Notes: generated by a model not told the origin, from the letters alone. A DNA stretch of 64,000 nucleotides from Rufibacter ruber (GCF_001647275.1 NZ_LRMM01000019.1:1-64000); one strand, 5' to 3'. Counted from the stretch's first letter, positions 8,258 through 17,574 are shown. Numbers and translations: made by a program.

Positions 8258-8974
8258 TTATAGAAGCACTGCAGCTACCAGGGCAATCAAGGCCACATAG
8301 GCCACAGAATAGGCAATGACAGGAATTGCCAGAAACCAGATTCTGGCCTTGTATGGATCTGCGTCTGTTACCGTAGTGACTCCCCGGTAGCTGACATACA
8401 CAGAGTAGTAAGACATGAAGAGCAGCAGGGCCGTGGAGAAGGTGTCCCAGGCCGTTAAATCAGCGTACGGGTCATTGGGCTTCTCATTGATAAAGGTACA
8501 GACCAGGCCAATCCCTAAGATGGCGGTGTTCACCACCACACTGGAATACAGATACAAACTTCTGGAGAGGCTAAGGTTAGAAGTGCCGCCCGCCCATTTC
8601 AGGCGCACGTTGTAAAACCAGCCGGCAATGTAATACCATAGCCACCCCCCAAACAGAGCGGTAAAAAGAACGGTGATCCAGTAGCCGGGCCATTCATTCA
8701 GCATGCTGCTCTCCAGGGTGCCCCTCATCTCGCTTTTCATTAATTGGGCGTCTATGCGGTCTACGCCATACCCCAACCCGTACAGCACGCTGGCCATGGC
8801 AAAGAAGTTAGCTCTGCCTTCTGGGGTGAAATGGTGGGCGAAGAAGGTTTTAGGAGCCAGAAAGAGGGTTTGCCAGAAGGCAAGGGGGCTGGCTGGCGGG
8901 CCCGTAGGAAGTTCTTCGTCATCAGGGGGGGTGAGCACGGGGCCGGGCAGTTCTGCAAAGTGTTCAGGCGGCAT
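8258..8974 (-). CDS. Yip1-like integral membrane protein
   Basis: The 238-aa product has a Pro-rich cytosolic N-terminus (residues 1-30), then AFWQTLFLAPKTFFAHHF, a pattern common before the membrane region of bacterial Yip1-domain proteins, and about five hydrophobic segments, ending VAYVALIALVAAVLL. The family assignment rests on this layout and is tentative. No enzymatic motif is seen. It is divergent from the histidine kinase at 9152, with a degenerate palindrome between them. Confidence 0.65.
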   Translation of the reverse strand: MPPEHFAELPGPVLTPPDDEELPTGPPASPLAFWQTLFLAPKTFFAHHFTPEGRANFFAMASVLYGLGYGVDRIDAQLMKSEMRGTLESSMLNEWPGYWITVLFTALFGGWLWYYIAGWFYNVRLKWAGGTSNLSLSRSLYLYSSVVVNTAILGIGLVCTFINEKPNDPYADLTAWDTFSTALLLFMSYYSVYVSYRGVTTVTDADPYKARIWFLAIPVIAYSVAYVALIALVAAVLL

Positions 8975-9036
8975 AGGCGGGAGGGGAAGGGGAGGCGTTC
9001 CTTCCTTGTTGAAGGTAACAAATAATCTGTGATGGT

Positions 9037-9062
9037 CCTGTTTTTTTGAAAACAGAAACAGA
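9037..9062. repeat. Dispersed palindrome, degenerate copy 6
   Basis: Only the inner CTGTTTT/AAAACAG pair and part of the right flank remain. It lies in the divergent spacer between the Yip1-like gene and the histidine kinase. Confidence 0.5.
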
Positions 9063-9099
9063 GCAATGTCTGTTATCCTTCTAAATCAATTATTCTCTG

Positions 9100-9107
9100 T
9101 AATTTTG
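9100..9107 (+). promoter_or_regulatory. Probable -7 box of the histidine kinase promoter
   Basis: TAATTTTG matches TAnnTTTG, 44 bp before the ATG at 9152. Confidence 0.45.
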
Positions 9108-9151
9108 GCCTCCCTCCCCCAGAAGTCTCTATTCCATTCATTTTTTAGTGC

Positions 9152-10201
9152 ATGCAGCTCTACCGTCAGCTTTCACAGGTTGGGTTTCTGAGAACCTATT
9201 CTGTCAAGTTCCTCTTTGTGGCATTTCTGGGGATCCACATTCCGTTGATCGGGATTATCATCTTTATTGCGCTGAACTCCGGGCATTCGTTCACCTCCTG
9301 GGGCATTATTGCCTACACGCTGGCGTTGACCCTGGTGGCAACCGGTATTACGCTGGTGATCCTGAACCAGCTGATCAAACCCATTCTGCTGGCCAAGGAG
9401 GCGTTGCATGGGTATTTGATCAACAAAGAGCTGCCCAGCCTGCCAGAGCAGTACACAGATGAAATAGGCGTGTTGCTGCGAGACATCCAGACCACTGTCA
9501 CCTCTGTAGACAGCCTCTTGCAGGAAAAGCGGGACCTGGTCTCCATGCTGTCTCATGACCTGCGTACGCCCACCATCACCATTCTGGATGTGGTGCGGCT
9601 GCTGAAGGAGAGCCCAGAGGAGCAGGAGAGTCTGCCGCAGTATCTGGAGCAAATAAAGAACGTGGGCGAGAAGCAGCTGCAGCTTATGGACACTGTGCTC
9701 ACATTGCTGAAAAATGAACAGCGCATGGAAGCCGCCATCCAGAAGAAAACCGTGGTGCTGGCCCCTATGATCAGGGGTACCATATTGCAGCTGCACCATC
9801 TCATGACCCAGAAAAAGCTGCAGATCAAACAACACGTGCCGGCCACGCTCAAAGTGAACGTAGACCCCTCCTCTTTTGAGCAGGTGCTCAGTAACCTGAT
9901 GGTCAACGCCGTCAAGTTCTCCCACCCCGGCCAAACCATTTCCATTGAGGCTGAAGAAAAGGAGAGCCGGCTGTACCTGCACTTCAAAGACCAGGGAATT
10001 GGCTTTGCCTCAGATGCCAGGGAGAAAATCTTTGACCGCTTTACCCAGTTCCGGCAGTTGGGCACTGCCGGCGAAGCCACCAACGGGGTAGGGCTGTATC
10101 TCTGCCAGAAAATCATGCGCCAACACGGCGGGGCGTTGGTAGCGCACAGTGCAGGGGTGGGGCAAGGCGCCACCTTCACCATTGAACTGTCTAAAAACTA
10201 G
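9152..10201 (+). CDS. Membrane sensor histidine kinase (HAMP, HisKA, HATPase)
   Basis: The 349-aa protein has two membrane segments (about residues 19-41 and 48-72) with almost no periplasmic loop, a HAMP-like linker (LIKPILLAKEAL...DEIGVLL), a HisKA domain with the phosphorylated His at residue 135 in MLSHDLRTP, and an HATPase domain with N box NLMVNAVKFS and G boxes DQGIGFA and GVGLYLCQKI. The lack of a sensor domain suggests it senses within the membrane or works with a partner. No response regulator is encoded nearby, so it is an orphan kinase in this window. Confidence 0.93.
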   Translation: MQLYRQLSQVGFLRTYSVKFLFVAFLGIHIPLIGIIIFIALNSGHSFTSWGIIAYTLALTLVATGITLVILNQLIKPILLAKEALHGYLINKELPSLPEQYTDEIGVLLRDIQTTVTSVDSLLQEKRDLVSMLSHDLRTPTITILDVVRLLKESPEEQESLPQYLEQIKNVGEKQLQLMDTVLTLLKNEQRMEAAIQKKTVVLAPMIRGTILQLHHLMTQKKLQIKQHVPATLKVNVDPSSFEQVLSNLMVNAVKFSHPGQTISIEAEEKESRLYLHFKDQGIGFASDAREKIFDRFTQFRQLGTAGEATNGVGLYLCQKIMRQHGGALVAHSAGVGQGATFTIELSKN

Positions 10202-10228
10202 CCAGAAAGAAGCTGTAAAGAGAATCTA

Positions 10229-10277
10229 GGTTTCTGTTTCGGGCTGTTTTTCAGAAAACAGCCCGAAAACAGAAACC
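10229..10277. repeat. Dispersed 40-bp palindrome, copy 7
   Basis: GGTTTCTGTTTCGGGCTG against CAGCCCGAAAACAGAAACC. The left arm has one T fewer. It lies 27 bp after the kinase stop. Confidence 0.95.
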
Positions 10278-10302
10278 GGTTTTTGCCAGGTATGTTGCAC
10301 AG

Positions 10303-10342
10303 GCTTCACTTTTTCTTTTACAAGAAAAGGTGAAGCTTTTTT
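10303..10342 (+). terminator. Rho-independent terminator of the histidine kinase
   Basis: GCTTCACTTTTTCTT pairs with AAGAAAAGGTGAAGC (one G-T pair) and is followed by six T on the plus strand. Confidence 0.7.
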
Positions 10343-10740
10343 GCGTTTAAACTGTTGCGTACCTACTTTGCTGAGAATTGCCTTACCGTATTTGCTTTTG
10401 GTGGTGCTCATAGGCTATCTATGCCCCGGCCAAAGCAGGCGCTAAACACTATGTAAAGACACGTTCTGGATAGGTTTTCCGCAACGAAAGAGCTAAGGTT
10501 GAAGCTGGTAGGCGGGCCCAGGAAAACAGAAGTACTTCTGGCACTTCTGCCACGGGCCCTGCCAGGGCAGGAGGAACTTAGTTACAGGCCAGCCGTATTA
10601 GAAGGTTCACTCTTTACTTTACTCTGAAAAGGGTAGAGATGTGTATAGTACTAGAAAGGCATTGATTTTGCTGCCGCCGGCTCTTTGAGAGAAAAGGGCG
10701 GGCAGAGAAAAATTAACTTTTCATCGGTTTTCCTTTTTTT
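10343..10740. other. Intergenic spacer
   Basis: Nearly 400 bp before the PAS kinase. A minus-strand frame starting at 10411 (MSTTKSKYGKAILSKVG, Lys-rich) runs leftwards through the terminator and into palindrome copy 7; it is a weak small-gene candidate only. I see no other structure. Confidence 0.4.
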
Positions 10741-12696
10741 ATGGGTTCAGAATCAGAGGTTATTTCAGCCTTTTCACAAAAAGAGCAGACAGAAAACCGG
10801 TATCAGCTGCTAATTGACAGCGTTACAGATTACGCAATATTCCTGCTGGATGAAACCGGTCACGTAGCCACCTGGAACGCGGGGGCCAGACGCATCAAGG
10901 GGTATGAGCAGGAAGAGATCATTGGCAAGCATTTCTCCTCGTTCTACACGCCAGATGCCATTGCCAGGGACTACCCGGCCTACGAGCTTAGGGAAGCCAT
11001 TGCCTGCGGCCGGTTTGAAGACGAGGGCTGGCGCGTGCGCAAAGACGGCTCGGTTTTCTGGGCCAACGTCATCATCACCCCGGTATATAACGCCGCCCGC
11101 ACCCTCATTGGTTTTTCTAAAGTCACCCGTGACCTGTCTGAAAGGAAGAAGGCCGAAGATGACTTGTACAAGGCGTATGAAGAGCTGAAAGACAGTGAAG
11201 AGCGGTACCGGCTACTAATAGAAGGCGTTACAGACTATGCCATCTTTATGCTGGACCCCGCCGGGCACGTGGCCACCTGGAATGCCGGAGCCAGAAGAAT
11301 CAAAGGGTATGAGCCCCATGAGATCATTGGCAAGTACTTCGCTAAGTTTTACAGCAAAGACGCCGTGCTCTCCGGCTACCCTGAATACGAGCTGAAAGAG
11401 GCAAAGGCCAAAGGCCGGTTTGAAGACGAGGGCTGGCGGTACCGCAAAGACGGCACCCCTTTCTGGGCCAACGTAGTCATCACGGCCATTTACAACAAGG
11501 AGAACGAGCTGCTCGGTTTCTCAAAGATCACCCGTGACCTCACAGAGAAGAAACAGCTGGAAGAGCAGTTGTTCCGGATTCATGAAGATCTGAAAGAAAG
11601 CGAGGAGAAAACGCGCATGCTGGTAGAGAGCGTGAGAGACTACGCCATCATCATGCTCAACCCAGACGGCCTGATCTCCAGCTGGAACGCCGGGGCTGAA
11701 CGCATCAAAGGCTATAAAGCCAAGGAGATCATGGGGAAACACTTCTCCGCCTTCTACTCCCGCGAGGCCGTGGCCAGTGGGTTTCCGCAGTTTGAGTTGC
11801 AGCGGGCGCTGGCAGTCGGGCGTTTTGAAGATGAAGGCTGGCGCATCAGAAAAGACGGCACCGCCTTCTGGGCCAATGTGATCATCACCCCTATCCACAA
11901 TGAAGACAAACGGCTGCTGGGCTTTGCCAAAATAACCCGTGACCTGACTGAGCGCCGCCGTAATGAGGAGCTGATGCAGAAGAACATGGAGCTGGTCCGG
12001 ATCAACAATGACCTGGACAACTTTGTCTACACCGCCTCCCATGACCTCAAAGCGCCCATTGCCAATTTAGAAGGACTCCTCACGGCCCTGCAAGATGATT
12101 TAGGTACGGCAAAAGACCAGTTCAGTGGCATTCTGGGCATGATGGGGGGAGCCATCTCCACGCTAAGGAGGGTGATCACAGACTTGGCAGATGTGACCAG
12201 GATTCAGCAAGACAAAGATGAGGTGGAAAAAGTGGAACTGCATGATATTCTGGCCGAAGTCAAAGACAGCCTGCGTGATTTGATTTACGCTACCGGGGCA
12301 GAGATCATTGTAGACACCTTAGAGTTTGAAAGTGTGAAATACTCCCGCAAGAACCTGCGCAGCATTCTCTACAACCTTGTATCTAACGCCCTCAAGTACG
12401 CACACCCGGAAAGGCCCCCTAAAATTACCATCCGCACCAGAATGGCAGAGGCGGGGGAGCAAGTGCTCTCTGTGGCTGATAATGGGCTGGGAATCCCAGA
12501 AAACCAGATATCAAAAGTGTTTGCCATGTACAAACGCGTGCATGACCATGTAGAAGGCTCTGGTATTGGCCTGTATCTGGTGAGAAAGATCCTGGACAAC
12601 TCAGGGGACAGGATCACCCTGGAAAGCAAAGAAGGTGTAGGTTCTGTCTTCTATGTGTATTTCCACCAAAGGCATTCTGCCACCACCCGCAGTTAG
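10741..12696 (+). CDS. Cytosolic histidine kinase with three tandem PAS domains
   Basis: The 651-aa protein has no membrane segment. Three PAS/PAC modules (about residues 20-138, 152-270 and 290-402) are strikingly alike: each contains DYAI, a WNAGA-RIKGY block, GRFEDEGWR, a KDG-FWANV block and GF-K-TRDL. A HisKA domain follows with the His at residue 434 in ASHDLKAPIANLEG, then an HATPase with NLVSNALKYAHP, DNGLGIPE and GSGIGLYLVRK. The PAS triplication probably arose by internal duplication. The ligand is unknown; aromatic conservation across the three copies suggests the same ligand or none. No response regulator lies next to it. Confidence 0.93.
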   Translation: MGSESEVISAFSQKEQTENRYQLLIDSVTDYAIFLLDETGHVATWNAGARRIKGYEQEEIIGKHFSSFYTPDAIARDYPAYELREAIACGRFEDEGWRVRKDGSVFWANVIITPVYNAARTLIGFSKVTRDLSERKKAEDDLYKAYEELKDSEERYRLLIEGVTDYAIFMLDPAGHVATWNAGARRIKGYEPHEIIGKYFAKFYSKDAVLSGYPEYELKEAKAKGRFEDEGWRYRKDGTPFWANVVITAIYNKENELLGFSKITRDLTEKKQLEEQLFRIHEDLKESEEKTRMLVESVRDYAIIMLNPDGLISSWNAGAERIKGYKAKEIMGKHFSAFYSREAVASGFPQFELQRALAVGRFEDEGWRIRKDGTAFWANVIITPIHNEDKRLLGFAKITRDLTERRRNEELMQKNMELVRINNDLDNFVYTASHDLKAPIANLEGLLTALQDDLGTAKDQFSGILGMMGGAISTLRRVITDLADVTRIQQDKDEVEKVELHDILAEVKDSLRDLIYATGAEIIVDTLEFESVKYSRKNLRSILYNLVSNALKYAHPERPPKITIRTRMAEAGEQVLSVADNGLGIPENQISKVFAMYKRVHDHVEGSGIGLYLVRKILDNSGDRITLESKEGVGSVFYVYFHQRHSATTRS

Positions 12697-12722
12697 CGGG
12701 AAGAGGCTGTAAAAATTAGGTA

Positions 12723-12764
12723 AATGCGTTTTGGGGCTGTTTTTACAAAAACAGCACGCATTTT
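12723..12764. repeat. Dispersed palindrome, copy 8 (right arm shortened)
   Basis: AATGCGTTTTGGGGCTGTTT against AAACAGC-ACGCATT: about six bases (CCCAAA) are missing from the right arm. It ends two bases from the stop codon of the DinG-like gene and 27 bp after the PAS kinase stop. Confidence 0.85.
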
Positions 12765-12766
12765 GT

Positions 12767-15709
12767 TTACGAAGAAATCTCCCGCCGTTCCCACTCGGTG
12801 CGCAGTTTGAGCAAGGGCAGTAGCTCTTCCAGGTACCAATGCTGCAGCTCGTCGCTGGCGCGGAAGGGCGTGAGGTCTACCGGCAGTTCGTCTTTGAGGT
12901 GCTGCATGCGGGCGGTGTGCACCAGGCGGGAATCCAGCACCACAAACGCGCCTTTGTCTTTTTCGCGGCGCACCAGCCGCCCGAAGCCCTGCCGCAGCTT
13001 ATGCTGACTGGCCGGATAGTAGAACTTGCTCCAGAACAGGGCGCCCTCCACCTCACGGCGGTGCGCCACCAGCGGGTTCCCCAGAGACGGATTAGGCAGC
13101 CTAAACACAATCACCTGTGAGAGCGTCACCCCCGGAAAATCAACCCCTGACCACATGCGGTCCAGCCCCAGCAAGACCGAGTGCTCCTCCTGCCGGAACC
13201 GCCTGATTTCCCAGAGGCTGGTGCCTTCCTGTTTGAGCAGTTCAATGTCATAGGCGGGCAGGCGGGGGTGCAGCCAGCGGTAGGCGTCTTCCATGTCGCG
13301 GCGGCTGGTGAAGAGCACCAGCGTGCGGCCATTCAGCGCCACTATGCACTTGAGCAGCGTTTCCATAGAAGTCTGGAGCCAGTTCTGCTTCTGCGCCTGC
13401 GCCATTTTATGTTCATAGCAGGGTATGAAGGCGGGCACCACGGCGTGCACTTTTTCCTGCTGCTCATAGTTGAACGGTGAGAGGTAGCGCACTTCCTGCT
13501 CAAACGGCTCCTGGCGGCCCAGCTGGTTCCTGAAATACTGCGTGTTGCCCGCTACGTACAGCGTGGCCGAGGTGAACAGCAGGCTAGGATACACGTGCTG
13601 CAGTTTCTCCATCTCGTCTTGCAGGTAATATGGCATCTTGCAGACGGCCCAGTTCTGGCTGCCCTTCTCCAGCACGTGAATCCATTTGCGGGCCGGGAAG
13701 TCGCTGGTGATTTTCTGGAGTGTCTCAGCAAACTCGGCGGCTTTTTCTTTGTAGGTCTCCAGACGGCTGAAGGTCTTGTCCTCAGGCTTTTTGAGGAGCT
13801 TTAGAATTCGGTCTATCTTGCCCGCTACAAACTGCACGGCGGTGAGCAGTTCCTGTAGCGCCTGCTCAATGTCAGCGCTGAATTCCCGCTTGACCCAGCG
13901 GCCTTCTTCCTGCAGAGAGATTTCCTCCTGCCACCGCTGCTCGCCCCCCGGGATAGGCAAGGCTTTAATCAGTTCGCCGCTGGCTCTGATGGTGTCACAG
14001 TCGCGGTGAATGGAGTCAATCTCGTCCAGTACCAGCAAAGAGGTTTCGGTTTCTACGTGGTGCGCAACCCGCTCTGCCACCACGGTTAAAAAGCCTTTGC
14101 GTTTATCTGTGCCCAAAAGCGGACGCAGGAGCCGGGCTTCCAGCACGCCAATATTAAAATTCAGGCTCAGGGCGCTCCGCGCGAAGTCGGGGAACTGGTC
14201 GGCCTCGTCAATGATGCAGTGCTGAATGGTATCTGTGAGCTTGGGCGGCAGCTGCAGCAGCTTATGGTGGTTGGTCACAATGATATCGGCCGCATAGGCC
14301 TGCTCCATGTGGCGGGCGTAGGTGCACTTGGCGGGTTCCAGGCACAGCTTGGGCACGCAGACTTCCTGGGCGTTGGCCTCAGTGAGCAGGCGGTACGTAT
14401 CTGGCAGAATGGCCTTGATGTTCTGCGGAATTTCCTCTACCTCGCCTTGGGTATGGTGCACGCGCAGCACCAGGTAGAGCCAGCTCAACCCTTCGCGTAC
14501 GGTGCCTTTCTCCTGCACCACCAGCTCATCATATAAATCCAGCAGCGCTGATACGCACACGTAGTTGTTTTTGCCTTTCACAATGGCGGGCCGAAGGTGC
14601 GCGTGCAACCCGCCCTTGAACCGTAGCCTGGGGATTTCGCCCTGCATGACCTGTTCCTGCAGGTTTTTGGTTGCCGTGGCCACCACCACCTTGCGGCCCG
14701 GGTTCAGCCGAAGCAGCTCGGCGGCCGCCATGAGGTAGCCCATGGTTTTACCCGTGCCGGTTCCGGCCTCGGCCACAAAGGTGCCTTTGCCGGTGAGCGC
14801 CTGGTTGCAGAATTGGGCGTACTGGAGCTGGGCGTAGCGTTCCGGCAGGTTGTATTTCCTGTACCAGGCGTGCAACGCGTCATGAATAAGCTGGTCAGAC
14901 GGCGGCGCAATGTCTACGCGGGGTTTCACCAACGGGGCTTCGGGCACGGTAGGGAGCCAGGAAGTAAGGAGCTCGCGCAGATGGAACGGCAGTACGGGTA
15001 CGTTTCTGGTAGCGGGCGGCGTGAGCCAGTGCAAATCCAGCGGTTCCAGCGTTTCTACGTGTTCGGCGGCGGCTTGCAGGGTGCGCCAGGCGCTTCCCAT
15101 GAAGATAGAGCCTAAGTCCAGCACCTGCCGCAGCAGCTGCATAAACAGCGTGGGCTCCCCGTATTCATTCTCAGGTGTGCTGGGAATTTTCTGCAGCAGT
15201 ACCTCCAGCAGCTGGAAAAGGTGCGTGTGCAGCGCCGCCAGCGCCACGTGCAGGGGCTGGGAGGCCGGTTTTTTCTGAGCCGCGGTGGAACGGGCCACCA
15301 CGTCACCTATCTCCATAAGGTTGAGGTGCGGCAGAAAGAACGAAGACAGCAGGGCCAGATCGGCGCAGACGGGCGGGGTGGCCATGCCCGCCAGCAGGTA
15401 CTGTCTGAGCCACGTTTGCTCATGCCGCTCGTGAAAGAAAAAGATGTGCGTGAATTGCGCCAGATGCGCCTGCACCTCACCTTTCTGCTCCTGCCAGGTA
15501 GGGGCGCTTTTGGCCTGCTCCCTGCTGATTTTGGACAGTTGCTGCACGCTTCGGCCAAAGGCTACCTCCGGGTTGAAGAACCACTCCCGCAGCACCGCGT
15601 TCCCCTTCTGCAACGACAAGACGCCCACCTGCAGCAGCCCGTGCTTAGAGCCGTAGGCGCCGGTGGCGTATAGATGCACAATGGCAAAGTTTGGGGAGTC
15701 AGCTTTCAT
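12767..15709 (-). CDS. DinG-family DNA helicase with degenerate N-terminal exonuclease domain
   Basis: From ATG 15709 the product is 980 aa. Walker A EAGTGTGKT is near residue 313 and the Walker B-type box IIDEADQFPDF near 500. Four cysteines at residues 385, 451, 456 and 462 match the iron-sulfur domain of XPD/DinG helicases. The C-terminal half has GLDRMWSGVDFPGV and QGFGRLVRREKDKG (motif VI). Residues 8-110 follow the DnaQ-type exonuclease layout seen in Gram-positive DinG, but the acidic motif reads HLYATG instead of D-x-E-x-T-G and no HN..FD block is found, so nuclease activity looks lost. A TTG at 15745 extends the frame, but it coincides with a -7 promoter box, so I prefer 15709. Confidence 0.88.
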   Translation of the reverse strand: MKADSPNFAIVHLYATGAYGSKHGLLQVGVLSLQKGNAVLREWFFNPEVAFGRSVQQLSKISREQAKSAPTWQEQKGEVQAHLAQFTHIFFFHERHEQTWLRQYLLAGMATPPVCADLALLSSFFLPHLNLMEIGDVVARSTAAQKKPASQPLHVALAALHTHLFQLLEVLLQKIPSTPENEYGEPTLFMQLLRQVLDLGSIFMGSAWRTLQAAAEHVETLEPLDLHWLTPPATRNVPVLPFHLRELLTSWLPTVPEAPLVKPRVDIAPPSDQLIHDALHAWYRKYNLPERYAQLQYAQFCNQALTGKGTFVAEAGTGTGKTMGYLMAAAELLRLNPGRKVVVATATKNLQEQVMQGEIPRLRFKGGLHAHLRPAIVKGKNNYVCVSALLDLYDELVVQEKGTVREGLSWLYLVLRVHHTQGEVEEIPQNIKAILPDTYRLLTEANAQEVCVPKLCLEPAKCTYARHMEQAYAADIIVTNHHKLLQLPPKLTDTIQHCIIDEADQFPDFARSALSLNFNIGVLEARLLRPLLGTDKRKGFLTVVAERVAHHVETETSLLVLDEIDSIHRDCDTIRASGELIKALPIPGGEQRWQEEISLQEEGRWVKREFSADIEQALQELLTAVQFVAGKIDRILKLLKKPEDKTFSRLETYKEKAAEFAETLQKITSDFPARKWIHVLEKGSQNWAVCKMPYYLQDEMEKLQHVYPSLLFTSATLYVAGNTQYFRNQLGRQEPFEQEVRYLSPFNYEQQEKVHAVVPAFIPCYEHKMAQAQKQNWLQTSMETLLKCIVALNGRTLVLFTSRRDMEDAYRWLHPRLPAYDIELLKQEGTSLWEIRRFRQEEHSVLLGLDRMWSGVDFPGVTLSQVIVFRLPNPSLGNPLVAHRREVEGALFWSKFYYPASQHKLRQGFGRLVRREKDKGAFVVLDSRLVHTARMQHLKDELPVDLTPFRASDELQHWYLEELLPLLKLRTEWERREISS

Positions 15710-15742
15710 CAGGAGAACCTCTTTCACACGTCTGGCAGACTG

Positions 15743-15750
15743 CAAAGGTA
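15743..15750 (-). promoter_or_regulatory. -7 box of the DinG-like gene
   Basis: On the minus strand TACCTTTG matches TAnnTTTG exactly, 33 bp upstream of the preferred ATG. It overlaps the alternative TTG start and argues against it. Confidence 0.55.
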
Positions 15751-15810
15751 CTTGATGGGAAGGAATTTACCGTAAGATAGTGAAGGGGGCTCTGTAGGTT
15801 GCGGGCATTT

Positions 15811-15850
15811 CCGTTTTCAGCCTGTTTTCAGAAAAACAGCCCGAAAACAG
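15811..15850. repeat. Dispersed 40-bp palindrome, copy 9
   Basis: CCGTTTTCAGCCTGTTTT against AAAACAGCCCGAAAACAG with two mismatches. It lies between the divergent DinG-like and AAA+ genes, marking the left edge of the AT-rich island. Confidence 0.9.
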
Positions 15851-15885
15851 ATTGATAGGATTTCTAGAATTATAATTAATTATGT

Positions 15886-15893
15886 TATTTTTG
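15886..15893 (+). promoter_or_regulatory. Probable -7 box of the AAA+ ATPase gene
   Basis: TATTTTTG matches TAnnTTTG, 40 bp before the ATG, within a very AT-rich stretch where chance matches are more likely. Confidence 0.35.
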
Positions 15894-15933
15894 ATATTTT
15901 GTATATAATAAATATTACCATAGAAAAGTACTG

Positions 15934-17313
15934 ATGCAAAATCAAGTGAAAAAGATTATTAAGAAATATAGAGTAAAGGATGTGTTTACTCCTTCAACAC
16001 CTGCAAAGCATTCTTTTGTTGAAAGGGAACAGAAAACAAGCAATAGCTTAGTGAAAGCATTGAGTACACCAGGTAAACAGATTATTATATATGGACATTC
16101 TGGTTCAGGTAAAACTTCTCTTTTGTTGAAAACGCTTGAAAGGACCTACGACAAATACATTATAACTCGGTGTATGGAGGGTATGTCCTTTGAAAATTTA
16201 ATAGCTGATGGTTTTTCTGGACTAGGTAAATATTATACTGAAGAAAAGACAAATACAAAAGGCTTTAAGGTTGCTCCTGAAGTTTCTGCCAGTTTTCTTG
16301 GTATACAAGCTAAACTTAATATGGAGATGACATCTTCAGCTGCAGAAAAACAAAAGTTACTTTTACCGCCACAATTAACGCCTCAACAATTAGCCAAGTT
16401 CTTTGGTGAAATAAAAGCTTGTTGGGTTCTGGAAGACTTTCACAAGATACACCCTTCTGAGAAAAAGAAGGCGTCACAATTAATGAAAGTCTTTATGGAC
16501 ACTTCTGTAGAATATGAGGATGTTAAATTAATTGCAATTGGTGCTGTCAATGCTGGTAGGCTCGTTATAGAATATGATAAGGAAATGAATAACAGAGTAT
16601 CTGAGATTCATGTCCCTCTTATGAATAGTGAGCAGCTTAGAAAAATAATATTGAAGGGTGAGGATCTCTTAAATATTAATTTTAGTTATGATGCGATTGA
16701 TAAAATTGTTAATATTTCTAGCGGATTAGCTTCTATATGCCATCAACTCTGTTTAAACATATGTTTTAACAGAGATATAATGGAAACATCAGATTTAGGG
16801 GAGAAATTGACAGTAAGTGATGTAGATGCTGCTATAGAGGAATATATTGAAGAAAGGTCAGACACTTTAAAGTCTCAATTTGATAAAGCTGTTAAGAAGA
16901 ACAAGAAGGAAGATAATACTAATGAAATTAAAGAATTATTATCTGTATTTTGTAGAACTGATACAGCAGAGATTACCTATGAAGAGCTTCAAACCTACCT
17001 GTCTACGCCTCCAAAGAAGTTCCCGCTGCACAAAGTTAAGAATTACTTAAATGAGCTTCAAGCTCCTGATAGAGGAGAGGTTATAGTCTTAGATAATCAC
17101 TCGGGTAAGTATAGTATCTGTGATCCCTTTGTTAAATCGTATGCTAAATGTAAGATCAAGCAGAGCGGGAATTTAAACATGAATATAAGTGCTCAACATT
17201 TCAAATCAATTTTATTTGATGAAATTTTAGCTGCATTTCATAAGCAAATTCATTTAGATGTTAATAATCTAGATATAGAATCAATGGAAAATTTTGATTT
17301 CGACGAGGATTAG
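15934..17313 (+). CDS. Orphan AAA+ ATPase (ORC1/Cdc6- or STAND-like), AT-rich
   Basis: The 459-aa protein starts with a short basic helix and HSFVEREQ, then IIIYGHSGSGKTSLL (Walker A at residues 54-61), Walker B-like WVLEDFH (164-170), a sensor 1-type strand LIAIGAVNAGR (199-209), NNRVSEIHVPLM and a helical lid (about 230-275), and a likely winged-helix region (about 335-410; ITYEELQTYLSTPPKKFPLH). The C-terminus is acidic. This order fits Orc/Cdc6-type or STAND P-loop ATPases; the role is unknown. Its base composition and codon use (AGA, TTA, ATA) are far more AT-rich than any neighbour, which suggests recent transfer. It has no partner gene, being bounded by leftward genes on both sides. 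A solitary defence or mobile-element gene is possible but unproven. Confidence 0.75.
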   Translation: MQNQVKKIIKKYRVKDVFTPSTPAKHSFVEREQKTSNSLVKALSTPGKQIIIYGHSGSGKTSLLLKTLERTYDKYIITRCMEGMSFENLIADGFSGLGKYYTEEKTNTKGFKVAPEVSASFLGIQAKLNMEMTSSAAEKQKLLLPPQLTPQQLAKFFGEIKACWVLEDFHKIHPSEKKKASQLMKVFMDTSVEYEDVKLIAIGAVNAGRLVIEYDKEMNNRVSEIHVPLMNSEQLRKIILKGEDLLNINFSYDAIDKIVNISSGLASICHQLCLNICFNRDIMETSDLGEKLTVSDVDAAIEEYIEERSDTLKSQFDKAVKKNKKEDNTNEIKELLSVFCRTDTAEITYEELQTYLSTPPKKFPLHKVKNYLNELQAPDRGEVIVLDNHSGKYSICDPFVKSYAKCKIKQSGNLNMNISAQHFKSILFDEILAAFHKQIHLDVNNLDIESMENFDFDED

Positions 17314-17533
17314 TTGATTGTTTTTATTCTAAATTTTTCTTCGGTAGTGGTGTACAATATATGATGAAATATCAAAGTCTATATTCTGATTTTACCCCAG
17401 CACAGGAACCGCCTATATGTTAAACCAGCGCAGTTTGGCAAATGGCTCTTGCCGAAAGACTTACATTTTAAGATGTCATCATACATTGTAGACCACAGCC
17501 TTTTCTTCTTAGAGAATCTTTAATGGCAAATTA

Positions 17534-17574
17534 TTTTCAGCCTCTTTTCTGAATAACAGCCCCACAACGAAAAA
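17534..17574. repeat. Dispersed palindrome, degenerate copy 10
   Basis: TTTTCAGCCTCTTTTCTGAA followed by TAACAGCCCCACAACGAAAA; it is still recognisable but has several unpaired positions. Confidence 0.6.

Noticed and set aside
10226-10411. 61-aa Lys-rich minus-strand frame
   Set aside because: It runs through the kinase terminator and palindrome copy 7; its C-terminus is translated palindrome. Kept only as a weak note.
15934-17313. Toxin-antitoxin or multi-gene defence operon around the AAA+ ATPase
   Set aside because: No second gene in the same orientation and no effector domain fused; flanking genes are ordinary and face away or converge.
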